Positions 34,860 to 44,603 of a stretch of 64,000 bases of DNA are shown here, one piece after another (the stretch's first letter is position 1; every line of letters starts with the position of its first letter). Both the position numbers and the translations under genes were made by a program. A model generated the notes under the pieces. The model was not told where the DNA came from. It searched no databases and was given only the letters and a program-made list of their open reading frames with translations. The stretch spans positions 1-64,000 of the forward strand of contig NZ_FODF01000009.1 in NCBI RefSeq assembly GCF_900110295.1, read 5' to 3'. This DNA is from Peptostreptococcus russellii (GTDB lineage: Bacteria > Bacillota > Clostridia > Peptostreptococcales > Peptostreptococcaceae).

Positions 34860-35893
34860 TCAAAAATATAAGCAATCCCATATACTATAGTTTTAAAAAA
34901 TATATAGGAATAATTTGTATAGTATTTATTTTCCTATTTGTTTTTTTTAAGCAAGATGTAAACGCAGGGGAGTTGTATACCGCTGAAGCCGTTGGACACT
35001 ACGAAAATCCAGTTAATGGTGAAATTGAAGATCCAGGAAATAATTCTGGAATAGGTGAAGGAATGGTTAGTAATACAGTGTATGGACTAGCTTTAGTAGA
35101 AAAAGATGATGATGGAAAGTTGTTTGCCACTATACGTTTGAGAAGAAGAAATCATATTAAAGATGTAAGAATGTGGGTTCAAACTAAGGGGACGAGCGGC
35201 TTTTCTGAAGTTCCTGTTGAAGAAACAAAAAGCAGTGGAGATACAGGGGATTTTAGATTTGAAATACCATCCACAGATTCAGTTATCAAATCTAGTTTTT
35301 TTGTAAATCAAATGGGAAGGGCTGTAATATTTTTTATTACCCTAGATAATATGGAAGAAGGAAATACAGATTTTAAGGCATTAGTTTCAACGTCAGCTTC
35401 GAACAACAATGTTCAATCATCAAATTCGAATACAGAAGGAAGTAGTGAAAAAAATCAGGGAGAAGAAAATAAATCGCAATCTAGTAAAAATAGTGTCGAA
35501 AAGAAAAGTGAAAAAAATAAAGGCTCAAAGTTAGAAACAGAGAATAAGAATAAGGCATTAAATAAAAAAAAAGAGGGCAAAAAAAATGTTTTGAAAAGTA
35601 AAGATAAAGATTCTACTATTTCAGACAAAGAAAGCGATGATAAAAAAATAGAGCAATCAGAACTTGGATATGACCACGGACTTTTAACAAACAGTGACTT
35701 TAATGACAATATAAAAAAAGAAAAAGAAAAAAGCAGACCATTAGGACCTCTAAGTTTAGGAATAATTGTATTTTTAATAGTTGTATCAGCAATTATATTC
35801 ACAATATTTATACTAGGAGCAATATTTGTATGGATACTATATGAGAAAACTAAAAAGGAAAATCTACAGATAGAATCAAGATTCTATGATTGA
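34856..35893 (+). CDS. Shp-like haem-binding surface protein
   Basis: This is a 345-residue protein. The signal helix (about 15-35) precedes an Shp-type haem-binding domain (about 38-175): 'YTAEAVGHYENPVNGEIEDPGNNSGIGEGM' and 'LFATIRLRRRNHIKDVRMWVQ' match the Shp family pattern. A long Ser/Lys/Asn-rich spacer and a C-terminal membrane helix (about 302-330) follow. In Streptococcus pyogenes, Shp takes haem from Shr and hands it to the SiaA/HtsA lipoprotein. Here the same three proteins are encoded in the same order. The ATGA overlap with the NEAT gene shows coupled translation. Confidence 0.85.
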   Translation: MIKNISNPIYYSFKKYIGIICIVFIFLFVFFKQDVNAGELYTAEAVGHYENPVNGEIEDPGNNSGIGEGMVSNTVYGLALVEKDDDGKLFATIRLRRRNHIKDVRMWVQTKGTSGFSEVPVEETKSSGDTGDFRFEIPSTDSVIKSSFFVNQMGRAVIFFITLDNMEEGNTDFKALVSTSASNNNVQSSNSNTEGSSEKNQGEENKSQSSKNSVEKKSEKNKGSKLETENKNKALNKKKEGKKNVLKSKDKDSTISDKESDDKKIEQSELGYDHGLLTNSDFNDNIKKEKEKSRPLGPLSLGIIVFLIVVSAIIFTIFILGAIFVWILYEKTKKENLQIESRFYD

Positions 35894-35929
35894 AAGTTAT
35901 AGAAGGTCTAAATGTAGAAAGGGGGGGCT

Positions 35930-36829
35930 ATGTGTAAGTTTAAAAAAATAATATTAATAATAACTTTATTTTTCATTTTGCCACTAATGTCTGCTTGTGT
36001 GGATTATAGTTCTGATAGCAAAGTTGAAGAGAGTATAAATAAAGAAAATCCAAAGATAATTGCAACATCAATGTCAACGGTATTTATAATGGAAAAGCTA
36101 AATGTAGATTTAATAGGTGTACCAGATAGTAAAGTAGATAAACTTCCTAAAAGATATGAAAATGTTGAAAAAATTGGAATGGCTATGTCTCCTGATATAG
36201 AAAAAATAAAGTCAGTTAATCCAGATTGGGTATTTTCTCCTGTTAGTCTAGTAAGTGATTTACAAGTAAAATATAAAAATGCACATTTAAGATATGGATT
36301 TTTAAATTTGAATAATGTAGAGGGGATGTATAAATCTATAAAGGATCTCGGTAAAATACTTAATAGGCAGAAAGAAGCAGATGCTTTAATCAAAGAATAC
36401 GATAATTTTATGAAAGCCTATAAAGAAAAAAATAAGGACAAAAAGAAACCAAGTGTACTTATTCTTATGGGGTTGCCAGGGAGTTATGTGGTGGCAACAG
36501 ATAAATCTTATGTAGGTTCACTAGTAAAAATGTCTGGGGCGAAAAATGTTTTTGAATCAGAAAAGGAACAGTTTATCAATATTAACACAGAAGATATGTT
36601 AAAAAAAGATCCAGATATAATACTTAGAACAGCTCATGCAATGCCAGAAGATGTAATGAAGATGTTCAAAGATGAATTTGAAAAAAATGACGTATGGTCT
36701 CACTTTAGAGCTGTTAAAGAAAAAAAGGTGTATGACTTAGACAATCGTAAATTTGGAATGTCAGCTAAGTTTAACTATCCTAGTGCTTTGGAAGACTTAC
36801 AAAAAATATTTTATGGAGGGAATGAGTAA
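35930..36829 (+). CDS. Haem ABC transporter substrate-binding lipoprotein (IsdE/SiaA-like)
   Basis: This is a 299-residue lipoprotein. The lipobox LMSAC gives Cys23 as the lipidated residue. The class III binding-protein fold has 'SMSTVFIMEKLNVDLIGVP' and 'LPKRYENVEKIGMAMSPDIEKIKSVNPDWVF'. Met in 'IGMAMSPD' and His in 'LRTAHAMPE' correspond in position to the Met/His haem ligands of IsdE. It would receive haem from the Shp-like protein and deliver it to the permease. A very strong AAAGGGGGGG precedes the start. Confidence 0.9.
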   Translation: MCKFKKIILIITLFFILPLMSACVDYSSDSKVEESINKENPKIIATSMSTVFIMEKLNVDLIGVPDSKVDKLPKRYENVEKIGMAMSPDIEKIKSVNPDWVFSPVSLVSDLQVKYKNAHLRYGFLNLNNVEGMYKSIKDLGKILNRQKEADALIKEYDNFMKAYKEKNKDKKKPSVLILMGLPGSYVVATDKSYVGSLVKMSGAKNVFESEKEQFININTEDMLKKDPDIILRTAHAMPEDVMKMFKDEFEKNDVWSHFRAVKEKKVYDLDNRKFGMSAKFNYPSALEDLQKIFYGGNE

Positions 36830-36830
36830 A

Positions 36831-37889
36831 TTGAAAGAATTAAAAGAAAAAATTATATCATTGATTACATCTCCAAACACAAAAGGATATGCAGTAAATA
36901 ATAAGAGAAAGCTAACGGTATTCTCTATAACACTATTGATACTGCTAATAGTATTTTTTATTGGAGCAACTACAGGAAGTATAAATATGAGTATGGGAAG
37001 ATTATTTAGAGGACTGTTTATTGCAAAAGATCCAGATGTAGCTACAATATTGGATTTGAGGTTTCCAAGAGTTTTAATCGCTATTTTAGCAGGAGCAGCA
37101 ATATCAACATCGGGAGCTATGTTACAGTCAGTAATGAAAAACCCACTTACAGATCCCGGAATAATTGGTATTTCATCAGCTGCATCGTTGATGAGTATAT
37201 TGATTGTTACATTTATTCCACAACTTTATTTTTCTATACCAATATTTGCGATTTTAGGAGGACTTGCGGCTTATTTTCTTATATATTCTCTAGCTTGGGA
37301 TGGTGGAGTAAATCCTGTCAAACTAATATTGGTAGGAGTGGCATTGAATATGACCTTCGTAGGATTTGGAGAGTTTTTTAAGGCTGCAGCTGGTGGAGGT
37401 GCCAATTTATCTCAAGTTCAGTCAATAGTTTTAGGGAATATATCTCAAAAGACATGGGCTGATGTAAAATTAATGACAGTATTTGTAATATTTGGACTTA
37501 TCATTTCATATTTTTTATATAAAAAATGCAATATTTTGTCTCTAGAAGATAAGACTGCAAGAGCTTTGGGAGTAAATGTTGATAGAGATAGATTTTTGGT
37601 GGCTCTTGTAGCAATTATATTGGTAAGTGTATCAACTTCAGTAGTTGGAGTTATAGGTTTTTTGGGCTTGATAGTGCCGCATATAGCAAAATTGTTGGTA
37701 GGAAGTGATCATAAGATCAAGCTTCCATACACGATGGTATTAGGAGCTTTAGTTCTATTGCTTTCAGATACAATAGGAAGAAGTCTTTTTGCGCCATATG
37801 AGATACCAGCGGCGATTATAATGTCTATATTTGGAGGTCCTTTCTTCATTTTCTTATTAAGAAGAGGAGGTGAAGGTTTTGGAAGTTAA
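36831..37889 (+). CDS. FecCD-family haem/iron permease
   Basis: This is a membrane subunit of about 352 residues with about ten helices, typical of FecCD/BtuC importers: 'LDLRFPRVLIAILAGAAISTSGAMLQSVMKNPLTDPGIIG' and the coupling segment 'LGLIVPHIAKLLVGSDHK' with 'LLSDTIGR'. The TTG at 36831 is chosen because GGAGGG lies ten bases before it. The start is one base after the lipoprotein stop. The ATPase gene overlaps its end by 11 bases. Confidence 0.9.
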   Translation: MKELKEKIISLITSPNTKGYAVNNKRKLTVFSITLLILLIVFFIGATTGSINMSMGRLFRGLFIAKDPDVATILDLRFPRVLIAILAGAAISTSGAMLQSVMKNPLTDPGIIGISSAASLMSILIVTFIPQLYFSIPIFAILGGLAAYFLIYSLAWDGGVNPVKLILVGVALNMTFVGFGEFFKAAAGGGANLSQVQSIVLGNISQKTWADVKLMTVFVIFGLIISYFLYKKCNILSLEDKTARALGVNVDRDRFLVALVAIILVSVSTSVVGVIGFLGLIVPHIAKLLVGSDHKIKLPYTMVLGALVLLLSDTIGRSLFAPYEIPAAIIMSIFGGPFFIFLLRRGGEGFGS

Positions 37890-38643
37890 AAATTTGAAAT
37901 TTTCATATGGAGATAAATTACCGATAATAATAGATGATATATCTTTCAAATTAAAAAAAGGAAAGATAACAACCATTCTAGGACCAAATGGTTGTGGGAA
38001 ATCGACGCTTTTCTCATTAATGACAAAAAACTTAAGGGCAAAATCTGGAGAAGTTTTATTTGGCATAAGAAACATAGAATCTCTGACTAATAGAGATTTT
38101 GCTCAAAGAGTGGCAATTGTACATCAGTACAATAAGGTTGCAGATGATATTACAGTTGAACAGTTAGTTAGCTATGGTAGAACACCATATCAAAAAATGA
38201 TGAAAAGGCAGACTGAAAAGGATGAAGAAATGATAGCTTGGGCTATTGAAGTAACTAATCTTCAAGACGTGAAAGATAGAACCGTAAATTCTTTATCAGG
38301 AGGTCAAAGACAGAGAGTTTGGATTGCAATGGCAATAGCGCAGGGAACAAAGTATCTATTTTTAGATGAACCTACTACATATTTAGATATAAAGTACCAG
38401 TTAGATATTTTAAGATTAATAAAGAGATTGAATAGAGAACTTGGTATTACCATAATAATGGTTCTTCATGACATTAATCAAGCAATAGCTTATTCAGACT
38501 ATATTATAGGTCTAAAAGATGGAAATATATTAATGGAAGGAAAGCCCTCTGATGTAATAAATGAAAAAAAAATAAAAGAGTTATATGATATAGATTTAAA
38601 AATAGTTGAAATAGATGGTAAGAAGTTTATTTTAGGAATTTAA
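37879..38643 (+). CDS. ATPase subunit of the haem/iron importer
   Basis: This is a 254-residue FepC-type ATPase. It has Walker A GPNGCGKST, a Q-loop in 'IVHQYNKVADDITVEQLVSYGRTPY', signature LSGGQRQRVWIAMAIAQ, Walker B 'LFLDEPTTYLD' and H-loop 'LHDINQAI'. The TTG at 37879 is preferred over the GTG at 37870 because GGAGG lies eight bases before the TTG and overlaps the GTG. It completes the lipoprotein-permease-ATPase importer and is followed after 37 bases by a NEAT-CWB2 gene. Confidence 0.92.
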   Translation: MEVKNLKFSYGDKLPIIIDDISFKLKKGKITTILGPNGCGKSTLFSLMTKNLRAKSGEVLFGIRNIESLTNRDFAQRVAIVHQYNKVADDITVEQLVSYGRTPYQKMMKRQTEKDEEMIAWAIEVTNLQDVKDRTVNSLSGGQRQRVWIAMAIAQGTKYLFLDEPTTYLDIKYQLDILRLIKRLNRELGITIIMVLHDINQAIAYSDYIIGLKDGNILMEGKPSDVINEKKIKELYDIDLKIVEIDGKKFILGI

Positions 38644-38680
38644 AAAAATTAATAGAATTATAAGAAGGAGAATGATTTAT

Positions 38681-40150
38681 ATGAAGAATTTACTTAAAAA
38701 AGGGATATATGTGTCTATGGCAGCAACATCTGCAATATCAGGTTTGGCAGCAACAAATTCTTTTGCAGAAGATGTTGCATCTGTAAAGGAATATTCAGTG
38801 CCAGTAAAACTAAAAAGAGTGGATTCAGAAGAAAAGGAATCTATGGGGAATAAGGCTCTGAAACCTATTGCAACAGTCGTTGAAAAAGAGGGAAAGGCGG
38901 AAATAACAATTCAGTTGCAAGGAATGAAATTTATGAATATGAATGGTCATGTTATGAGAGTTCAGTATTTTGATACAGATCAGAACTCAAAATTAAATGA
39001 TTCAGAGATTATAAAGAGTGTAAAAGAAGAAGATTTAACTGGAAAGTTAAGAGACTTTCCTTCACAGGTCAAAATAAGAAGAAATGCCAATAAGGAAAAA
39101 CGTATTTTATTGAAGCTTTCGGTAGATGCTATGGATTCCATATCTTCACAGGGAGGAGATCCTTATTTAGAAGAAAATATTGGTAAGGGGGCGCAGAATG
39201 CTTATCTTGAACTTGATTATTCAAAGGCAAAATTAATAAATGATAGTTCTCAAGATAATAATAGCAAAATAAAGAGTTCAAGAATATCTGGTAACGATAG
39301 GTATGAAACATCTGTATCTATATCAAAAGAAAATTATTCTAAGGCAGATACTGTAGTTCTTGCAAATGGTATAGTTTATGCAGATGCGCTTGCAGCAGCA
39401 CCACTAGCTAGTCTAAATTCTGCACCAATGCTTCTTAGTGAAGCTAAGACTATCTCTAATGCAACTTTAAATGAAATATCAAGATTAGAGGCAAAGAATG
39501 TAATTATAGTAGGAGGAGAAAATTCAATTTCATCTTCAGTAGTAAAAACACTGGAAAAGAAAGGTTTGTCTGTAGAAAGAATTTCTGGAAATAGTAGATA
39601 TTCAACAGCATTAAATATTGCTAAGAAGATTCGAGAAAAAAATCCTGAAAGCAAGAATGCAATAGTAGTTAGCGGAGAAAATTTTGCTGATGCATTGTCA
39701 GTATCATCTCTTGCCAATGAAAGTAATTCACCAATAATTTTGACATCATCAAAGTATATGCCTAAGGATGTAAAGGATACTATGAATTCTTGGGGAATAA
39801 ATAAGCTCACAGTAGTTGGCGGCAAAAATTCTGTAAGTGATGCCAGTGTGTCTGGAATAAAGTCAAATAAACTTGAAAGAATACAGGGAAAAAATAGATA
39901 TGAGACATCTGCACTAGTTGTTGGAAAGTTAAACAATACGGGGAAGATTATGCTTGCAAGTGGAGAAAAATCTGCAGATGCACTTTCAGCAGGTGCTGTA
40001 ACACATAAATCACAAAGACCATTGCTTTTAGTTTCTAAAAATACAGTATCAAAAGAAGCAAAAGATTTAATTAAAAAGAATCAAATAAGTGATCTACTAA
40101 TAGTTGGCGGATTTGGTTCTATATCAGCAGATATATTAAAGGGATTATAG
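38681..40150 (+). CDS. NEAT haem protein anchored by CWB2 repeats
   Basis: This is a 489-residue exported protein. The signal peptide (about 1-29) ends near 'NSFAED'. One NEAT domain (about 35-185) has 'ESMGNKALKPIATVVEKEG' and 'AYLELDYSKAK'. Three CWB2 repeats follow, each starting with a (R)ISGN(D/S)RYET- or IQGKNRYET-type motif, with 'VVLANGIVYADALAAAPLA' and 'NVIIVGGENSIS'. The start at 38681 has GGAG ten bases upstream; an earlier ATG at 38672 is too close to it. The protein should be a haem catcher held on the wall without sortase. Confidence 0.88.
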   Translation: MKNLLKKGIYVSMAATSAISGLAATNSFAEDVASVKEYSVPVKLKRVDSEEKESMGNKALKPIATVVEKEGKAEITIQLQGMKFMNMNGHVMRVQYFDTDQNSKLNDSEIIKSVKEEDLTGKLRDFPSQVKIRRNANKEKRILLKLSVDAMDSISSQGGDPYLEENIGKGAQNAYLELDYSKAKLINDSSQDNNSKIKSSRISGNDRYETSVSISKENYSKADTVVLANGIVYADALAAAPLASLNSAPMLLSEAKTISNATLNEISRLEAKNVIIVGGENSISSSVVKTLEKKGLSVERISGNSRYSTALNIAKKIREKNPESKNAIVVSGENFADALSVSSLANESNSPIILTSSKYMPKDVKDTMNSWGINKLTVVGGKNSVSDASVSGIKSNKLERIQGKNRYETSALVVGKLNNTGKIMLASGEKSADALSAGAVTHKSQRPLLLVSKNTVSKEAKDLIKKNQISDLLIVGGFGSISADILKGL

Positions 40151-40184
40151 TTATTAATGAAAGAGTATTTTAAAGGAGAATAAT

Positions 40185-43100
40185 ATGAAAAGAAGAGTTG
40201 AACTAGTAAGGACAATCAAAAAAACAACAGCAGTTGCTATGGCAGCTACAACAGTTTTAGGTGCTACATCTAATGTGGCTCAAGTAGTTAGTTATGCTAT
40301 GGATAAATCTGATTATATACTACAGAGTGATAAATACTCTACTAGATTAAAAAAGGGTTACGATGGTAAGGTAATATTTGAATTCGGATTTAAAGAAAGT
40401 GATCATGAAGAAGGCAAAATATATTTCACTCATAAAACAGCTGAAGATATGGTGAAAAAAGCAAAAATAAAAATTAATGACGGAAAAACATATAGTTTTA
40501 AAGATGCTGGAATAAACATAGCTAAAACAGCACAGGGTGGAGATACAAACTCATATTTTGATACAAAAAACTTAGACTTTATAAATACTTTTGTTGATGA
40601 AGATAATTTTAAAGTAACAATAACAACTCCAGAAGGGCATGAAATATCTGTAGAAAATATAGAAAATCAGTTGTCTGAGGAAGAACGTAAAGAATTCAAA
40701 GAAGGTCTTGACAAGCCACAAGAAGGAAGTGGTGATTCAGAGCAGGGAGAAAATCATGATTCTGAAAAAGAAGATACTTCAGAACAAAATCTTCCTAAAG
40801 AGGACTCACAAGGTGAAAAAGACCAGCAAAATATTGAAGATGTAGGTGTCTTTCAAAAACTAAAGGTATCTCTTGTAAAGTCAGGACATTACGATACTGA
40901 ATCTATGTCAGGAGCTACTTTAGAGGAGGAAGCAGAATTACTTACAGACAAAGAAGGAAATAACAAGCTAATACTTCATTATAAGCCTGCAGTTATAAAT
41001 GGAATACTTGCATATGCTACTAATCTTACTTTTAAAGATGGATATAAATCAGAGTTTATACTTAAACAGGATAATTCTGCTGTAGCTGTTGTGGATTTGC
41101 CAAAAATAGAAAATGATTCAATAGTATATGAAGGACATATATATTCATCTGTAATGGATGCAGATGTTGCAATAAAGCTTGAATCTATAAACAAAGTTTC
41201 AGACAATAAGACTAAATACCTAGAGTTGAAAAATAAGGCAAAAAAACTTTTATCTGAAAAAGAATACTATGAAAAATCAACTAAAAAAATAAATGAATTA
41301 TTAGAAAAAGAAGATATTAATAATTATGCCATTGAATATGCGAATTTAGAAAAGGCAATTGCATCTTTAAAAGAGAAAAAAGGCAATCCATTTGAAAATG
41401 GAAAATTATTCCACTTAGAAGCGATAGATACTTCAGTTGTAGGGAAAAACTCTCTATATAAGTATGCTAGAGTTGAAATAAATAGTAAGGGAAAACCAGA
41501 AATCACTTTAAAATACAATGCCTATGACAATTGGGAAGGTAAAAATTATTTTACCATGGTAAAAGTTTTTGATGAAGAGAAAAAAGAGATTCCTTCTACT
41601 TATAAGTTAGATGAAAATGGAAATGGTGTGCTTAAGTTTGAAATGAAGTACATACCAGCAGGTGGTATTTTTAAGACAGAGCTTACAGAAGGCAATACCT
41701 CTAAAAAGATTCAATCAGATATACAGTTGGATTACTCTACAATTCAAGAGGGGGTATTTAGAAAAGCACTTACAGATGCAATCAATGAGTGTGATACATA
41801 TTTAAAAGATGATTATTCTACTATTGGAAAGCTGGAAGAATTAAGGGGAGATTTTACTGAAAAAACTTGGAATGACTATACTAAAATTTTGAATAAGTGT
41901 AAAGAAGATCTAAAGAGAGCTAGTTTAACTCAGGATGAAGTCGATAAGGATATAGAAGAGATTATAAATGCTAGAAAAGATTTACTTTATAAAATAAAGG
42001 CTGGACACGGAAATACTGCTAATATATCGATTGATGGTATAAATAATCCAGAAGTATATAGTAAATATGTTGAAGGAATGAATGAATATCCAGTAGTAGT
42101 GGGCTGGTCAGGCTCTAAGATCAAGTTTGGTAAAGGTGGTTATGTATATAGAGTATTGAACAATGGACAGAGCAGTGGAGAAAGTGGCTCTAAAAAAAAT
42201 ACAGGAAAAATGCTTTTAATGGCAGAAGATTTAAGAGTGAAAAAGCCATTTACAGATCAAGAAAACAAAGTAGTAGAGTATAAAGACAGTATATTAAGAA
42301 AGTATTTAAATGGAGAGTTTTATGATAATAACTTTAGCAGTGCAGAAAAAAATATTATTTTAGATAGTAAAATATCAACTAGAGATGCTACAGAACAAGG
42401 TTTTATAATAACTGAGTTAGATAAAACTGTGGAAACTGATGAAAAAATATTTGCTCCTGATTTATCTATGGTTAGAAATATAGAGTATGGATACTCTTCA
42501 AATGATGCTAGATATACTAACAACTCATACGTGTTAAGAAATCTAATGGAAGATATGTTAGATGAAAGTATGAAAAATCCATTGTCTGTAAAAGCAAGGG
42601 GAAGAATTGGAACTGAGTTTAGATTAAATTCAAAAAATATGCAAACAGCTCCTTGTATGTATATAGATACAAGCAAGATTATGATGACTATCCAAGCAGA
42701 TAAAGAACTTCCTAAGGGTATAAAAAATGTTGAAAAGACTGAGAATAACACTTGGCAATTAGTTTTAGAAGATGATAATTCTAAGTTAAATATAAAAGAT
42801 TCTAGTGTTAGAGGAAGAAAAGTAACTGTAAACTATTCAACAGAAAATGCTGATGGAAGAACATTAGTTGCAGCCGTAGTAAGAGATGGAAATATTAAGG
42901 ATGGTAAGCTTCAGTCTATAGGACAACTTGGAAAGCTAGTAAAAAATGGAAAAATAGAGTTTGAAGTATCTAAATTTGATAAAAATAAAGACAAACTTTA
43001 TTTGATGGCGATGAATTTAAATGATAAAAAAACAATAGAGTCAACTCCAGTGGTGGAGATTGATATGAGTAATATATCAGTAGATAAGTCTAAGCTAGAA

Positions 43101-44603
43101 GGATTGATAAAGAAGGCAGAGGCTTTAAATAAGTCTAAGTACACTAAGGAATCTATATCAGAATTAAATAGCAAAATAGAGAAAGCAAAAAATATAAATA
43201 ACAAATCAAAATCAGAACAAGAAGATGTAGATAAAGCTTATGATGAATTAAATGAAGCTATTAATAAGTTGAAATTGGATACTAAGGACAAAGCTATTTC
43301 ATACGAAGCTCCTGTAAAAATGATAAATTATGATGATTCAACAAAAGAATCTATGGCAAATAATGCAATTGATAATACTGCTAAAATTACAGAAAAAAAT
43401 AATAAGACAAGTATAACAATGAATTTTAAGGCAATTATAAGAGAGTTTGGAAATGCTAAACTAGAAGGTCATCTACTAAAAATGAAAGTAAATGGAAGGG
43501 AAGTAAATGTTCTGAAAAAAGATAGCGAAGGAAGACCACTTCAAGTAGAGTTTACAGTCGAAGGACACCCTAAAAAGATCGAAGCTGAAGTTGAAGTAGA
43601 TGCTATGAATCAAATTGCAGGAAAATCTAGTCCACAAAAAGTAAATATTGTTGTAGATTGGGAAAATAAGGATAAAATAAAAGAATTAGATGAGAATGAT
43701 AATCTTAATGGAGAACAAAATGAAATAGTTATTCCAGAAAATGTTAAGAAGGAAAGAATATCAGGAAAAGACAGATATAAGACATCAGTAGAAATAAGTA
43801 AAAAGTACTTTAATAAGGCAGATCATGTTGTGATAGCTAGTGGTGTGAACTATGCAGATTCGCTAGTATCAGCCTCATATGCTAAGTATAAAGATGCTCC
43901 AATTCTTTTAGTTACTAAAGATTCTATACAGAGTGAAGTTTTAAATGAAATAGAAAGATTGGGAGCTAAGAGTGTTACGATTATAGGAGGTCTTGAAACT
44001 TTATCAGAAGATGTAGAAAATGAATTAGAAGATCAAGATCTGAAAGTTAAAAGAATAGCTGGAAAAGATAGATTTGAAACTAGCGAAAAGTTAGCGAATA
44101 TATTAATAGAAAATGGAGATCTTAAAAAGATAGCTTTAGTAAATGGTCTTAAGAGTGCAGATGGATTGTCAGTGTCAAGTTTGGCAACTAAAGAAGATAT
44201 GCCCGTAGTAATGATAAACAATGAGCATAATAATGAAAAGTTGAAAAAGAAGATATCTGACTGGGAAGTAAAAGAAGTATTGGCTATAGGTGGAAAAGAC
44301 TCTATTTCAGATAATACATTAAATTCTATAAATGTAAAGAAAAAATCTAGAATAGCTGGAAAAGATAGATATGAAACATCTTTAAAGATAGCAAATAAAA
44401 GCTACAAAAAAGCAGAATCTGTTTTCTTGGCAAATGGTGACTCTATGATTGATGCTTTGGCAGCTGGAGCAGTTACACACAAAGAAAAAGCTCCGATAAT
44501 ACTTACTAAAAAGAGTTCTATGCCAAAGAAAATAAAAAATAAAATCAAAGATTTGAAGAAATTAATTATTCTTGGAGGAAATGACAGTATAAAAATAAAG
44601 TAA
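40185..44603 (+). CDS. Giant multi-domain NEAT/CWB2 haem surface protein
   Basis: This is a 1472-residue exported protein. Its layout is a signal peptide (about 1-38), an N-terminal NEAT-like or beta domain (40-140), an acidic linker, a NEAT-like domain (about 225-340, 'ESMSGATLEEEAELL'), a helical stretch, and another NEAT-like domain (about 400-525). A DUF6273 domain (about 640-830, 'WSGSKIKFGKGGYVYRVL', 'APCMYI') and a FIVAR-like helical repeat (about 970-1030) follow. Then come a clear NEAT domain (about 1040-1170, 'ESMANNAIDNTAKI') and three CWB2 repeats (1185-1472). It should span the wall and offer several haem sites. It starts behind AAAGGAGAA, 34 bases after the previous gene. Confidence 0.85.
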   Translation: MKRRVELVRTIKKTTAVAMAATTVLGATSNVAQVVSYAMDKSDYILQSDKYSTRLKKGYDGKVIFEFGFKESDHEEGKIYFTHKTAEDMVKKAKIKINDGKTYSFKDAGINIAKTAQGGDTNSYFDTKNLDFINTFVDEDNFKVTITTPEGHEISVENIENQLSEEERKEFKEGLDKPQEGSGDSEQGENHDSEKEDTSEQNLPKEDSQGEKDQQNIEDVGVFQKLKVSLVKSGHYDTESMSGATLEEEAELLTDKEGNNKLILHYKPAVINGILAYATNLTFKDGYKSEFILKQDNSAVAVVDLPKIENDSIVYEGHIYSSVMDADVAIKLESINKVSDNKTKYLELKNKAKKLLSEKEYYEKSTKKINELLEKEDINNYAIEYANLEKAIASLKEKKGNPFENGKLFHLEAIDTSVVGKNSLYKYARVEINSKGKPEITLKYNAYDNWEGKNYFTMVKVFDEEKKEIPSTYKLDENGNGVLKFEMKYIPAGGIFKTELTEGNTSKKIQSDIQLDYSTIQEGVFRKALTDAINECDTYLKDDYSTIGKLEELRGDFTEKTWNDYTKILNKCKEDLKRASLTQDEVDKDIEEIINARKDLLYKIKAGHGNTANISIDGINNPEVYSKYVEGMNEYPVVVGWSGSKIKFGKGGYVYRVLNNGQSSGESGSKKNTGKMLLMAEDLRVKKPFTDQENKVVEYKDSILRKYLNGEFYDNNFSSAEKNIILDSKISTRDATEQGFIITELDKTVETDEKIFAPDLSMVRNIEYGYSSNDARYTNNSYVLRNLMEDMLDESMKNPLSVKARGRIGTEFRLNSKNMQTAPCMYIDTSKIMMTIQADKELPKGIKNVEKTENNTWQLVLEDDNSKLNIKDSSVRGRKVTVNYSTENADGRTLVAAVVRDGNIKDGKLQSIGQLGKLVKNGKIEFEVSKFDKNKDKLYLMAMNLNDKKTIESTPVVEIDMSNISVDKSKLEGLIKKAEALNKSKYTKESISELNSKIEKAKNINNKSKSEQEDVDKAYDELNEAINKLKLDTKDKAISYEAPVKMINYDDSTKESMANNAIDNTAKITEKNNKTSITMNFKAIIREFGNAKLEGHLLKMKVNGREVNVLKKDSEGRPLQVEFTVEGHPKKIEAEVEVDAMNQIAGKSSPQKVNIVVDWENKDKIKELDENDNLNGEQNEIVIPENVKKERISGKDRYKTSVEISKKYFNKADHVVIASGVNYADSLVSASYAKYKDAPILLVTKDSIQSEVLNEIERLGAKSVTIIGGLETLSEDVENELEDQDLKVKRIAGKDRFETSEKLANILIENGDLKKIALVNGLKSADGLSVSSLATKEDMPVVMINNEHNNEKLKKKISDWEVKEVLAIGGKDSISDNTLNSINVKKKSRIAGKDRYETSLKIANKSYKKAESVFLANGDSMIDALAAGAVTHKEKAPIILTKKSSMPKKIKNKIKDLKKLIILGGNDSIKIK

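Noticed and set aside
39376-39936. 186-codon minus-strand frame inside the NEAT-CWB2 gene
   Set aside because: It is antisense to clear CWB2 repeats; such long shadows are typical of repeat-rich AT-rich genes.
32835-44603. Sortase anchoring of the haem proteins
   Set aside because: None of the NEAT or Shp-like products ends in LPXTG or NPQTN with a tail; they end in membrane helices or CWB2 repeats.
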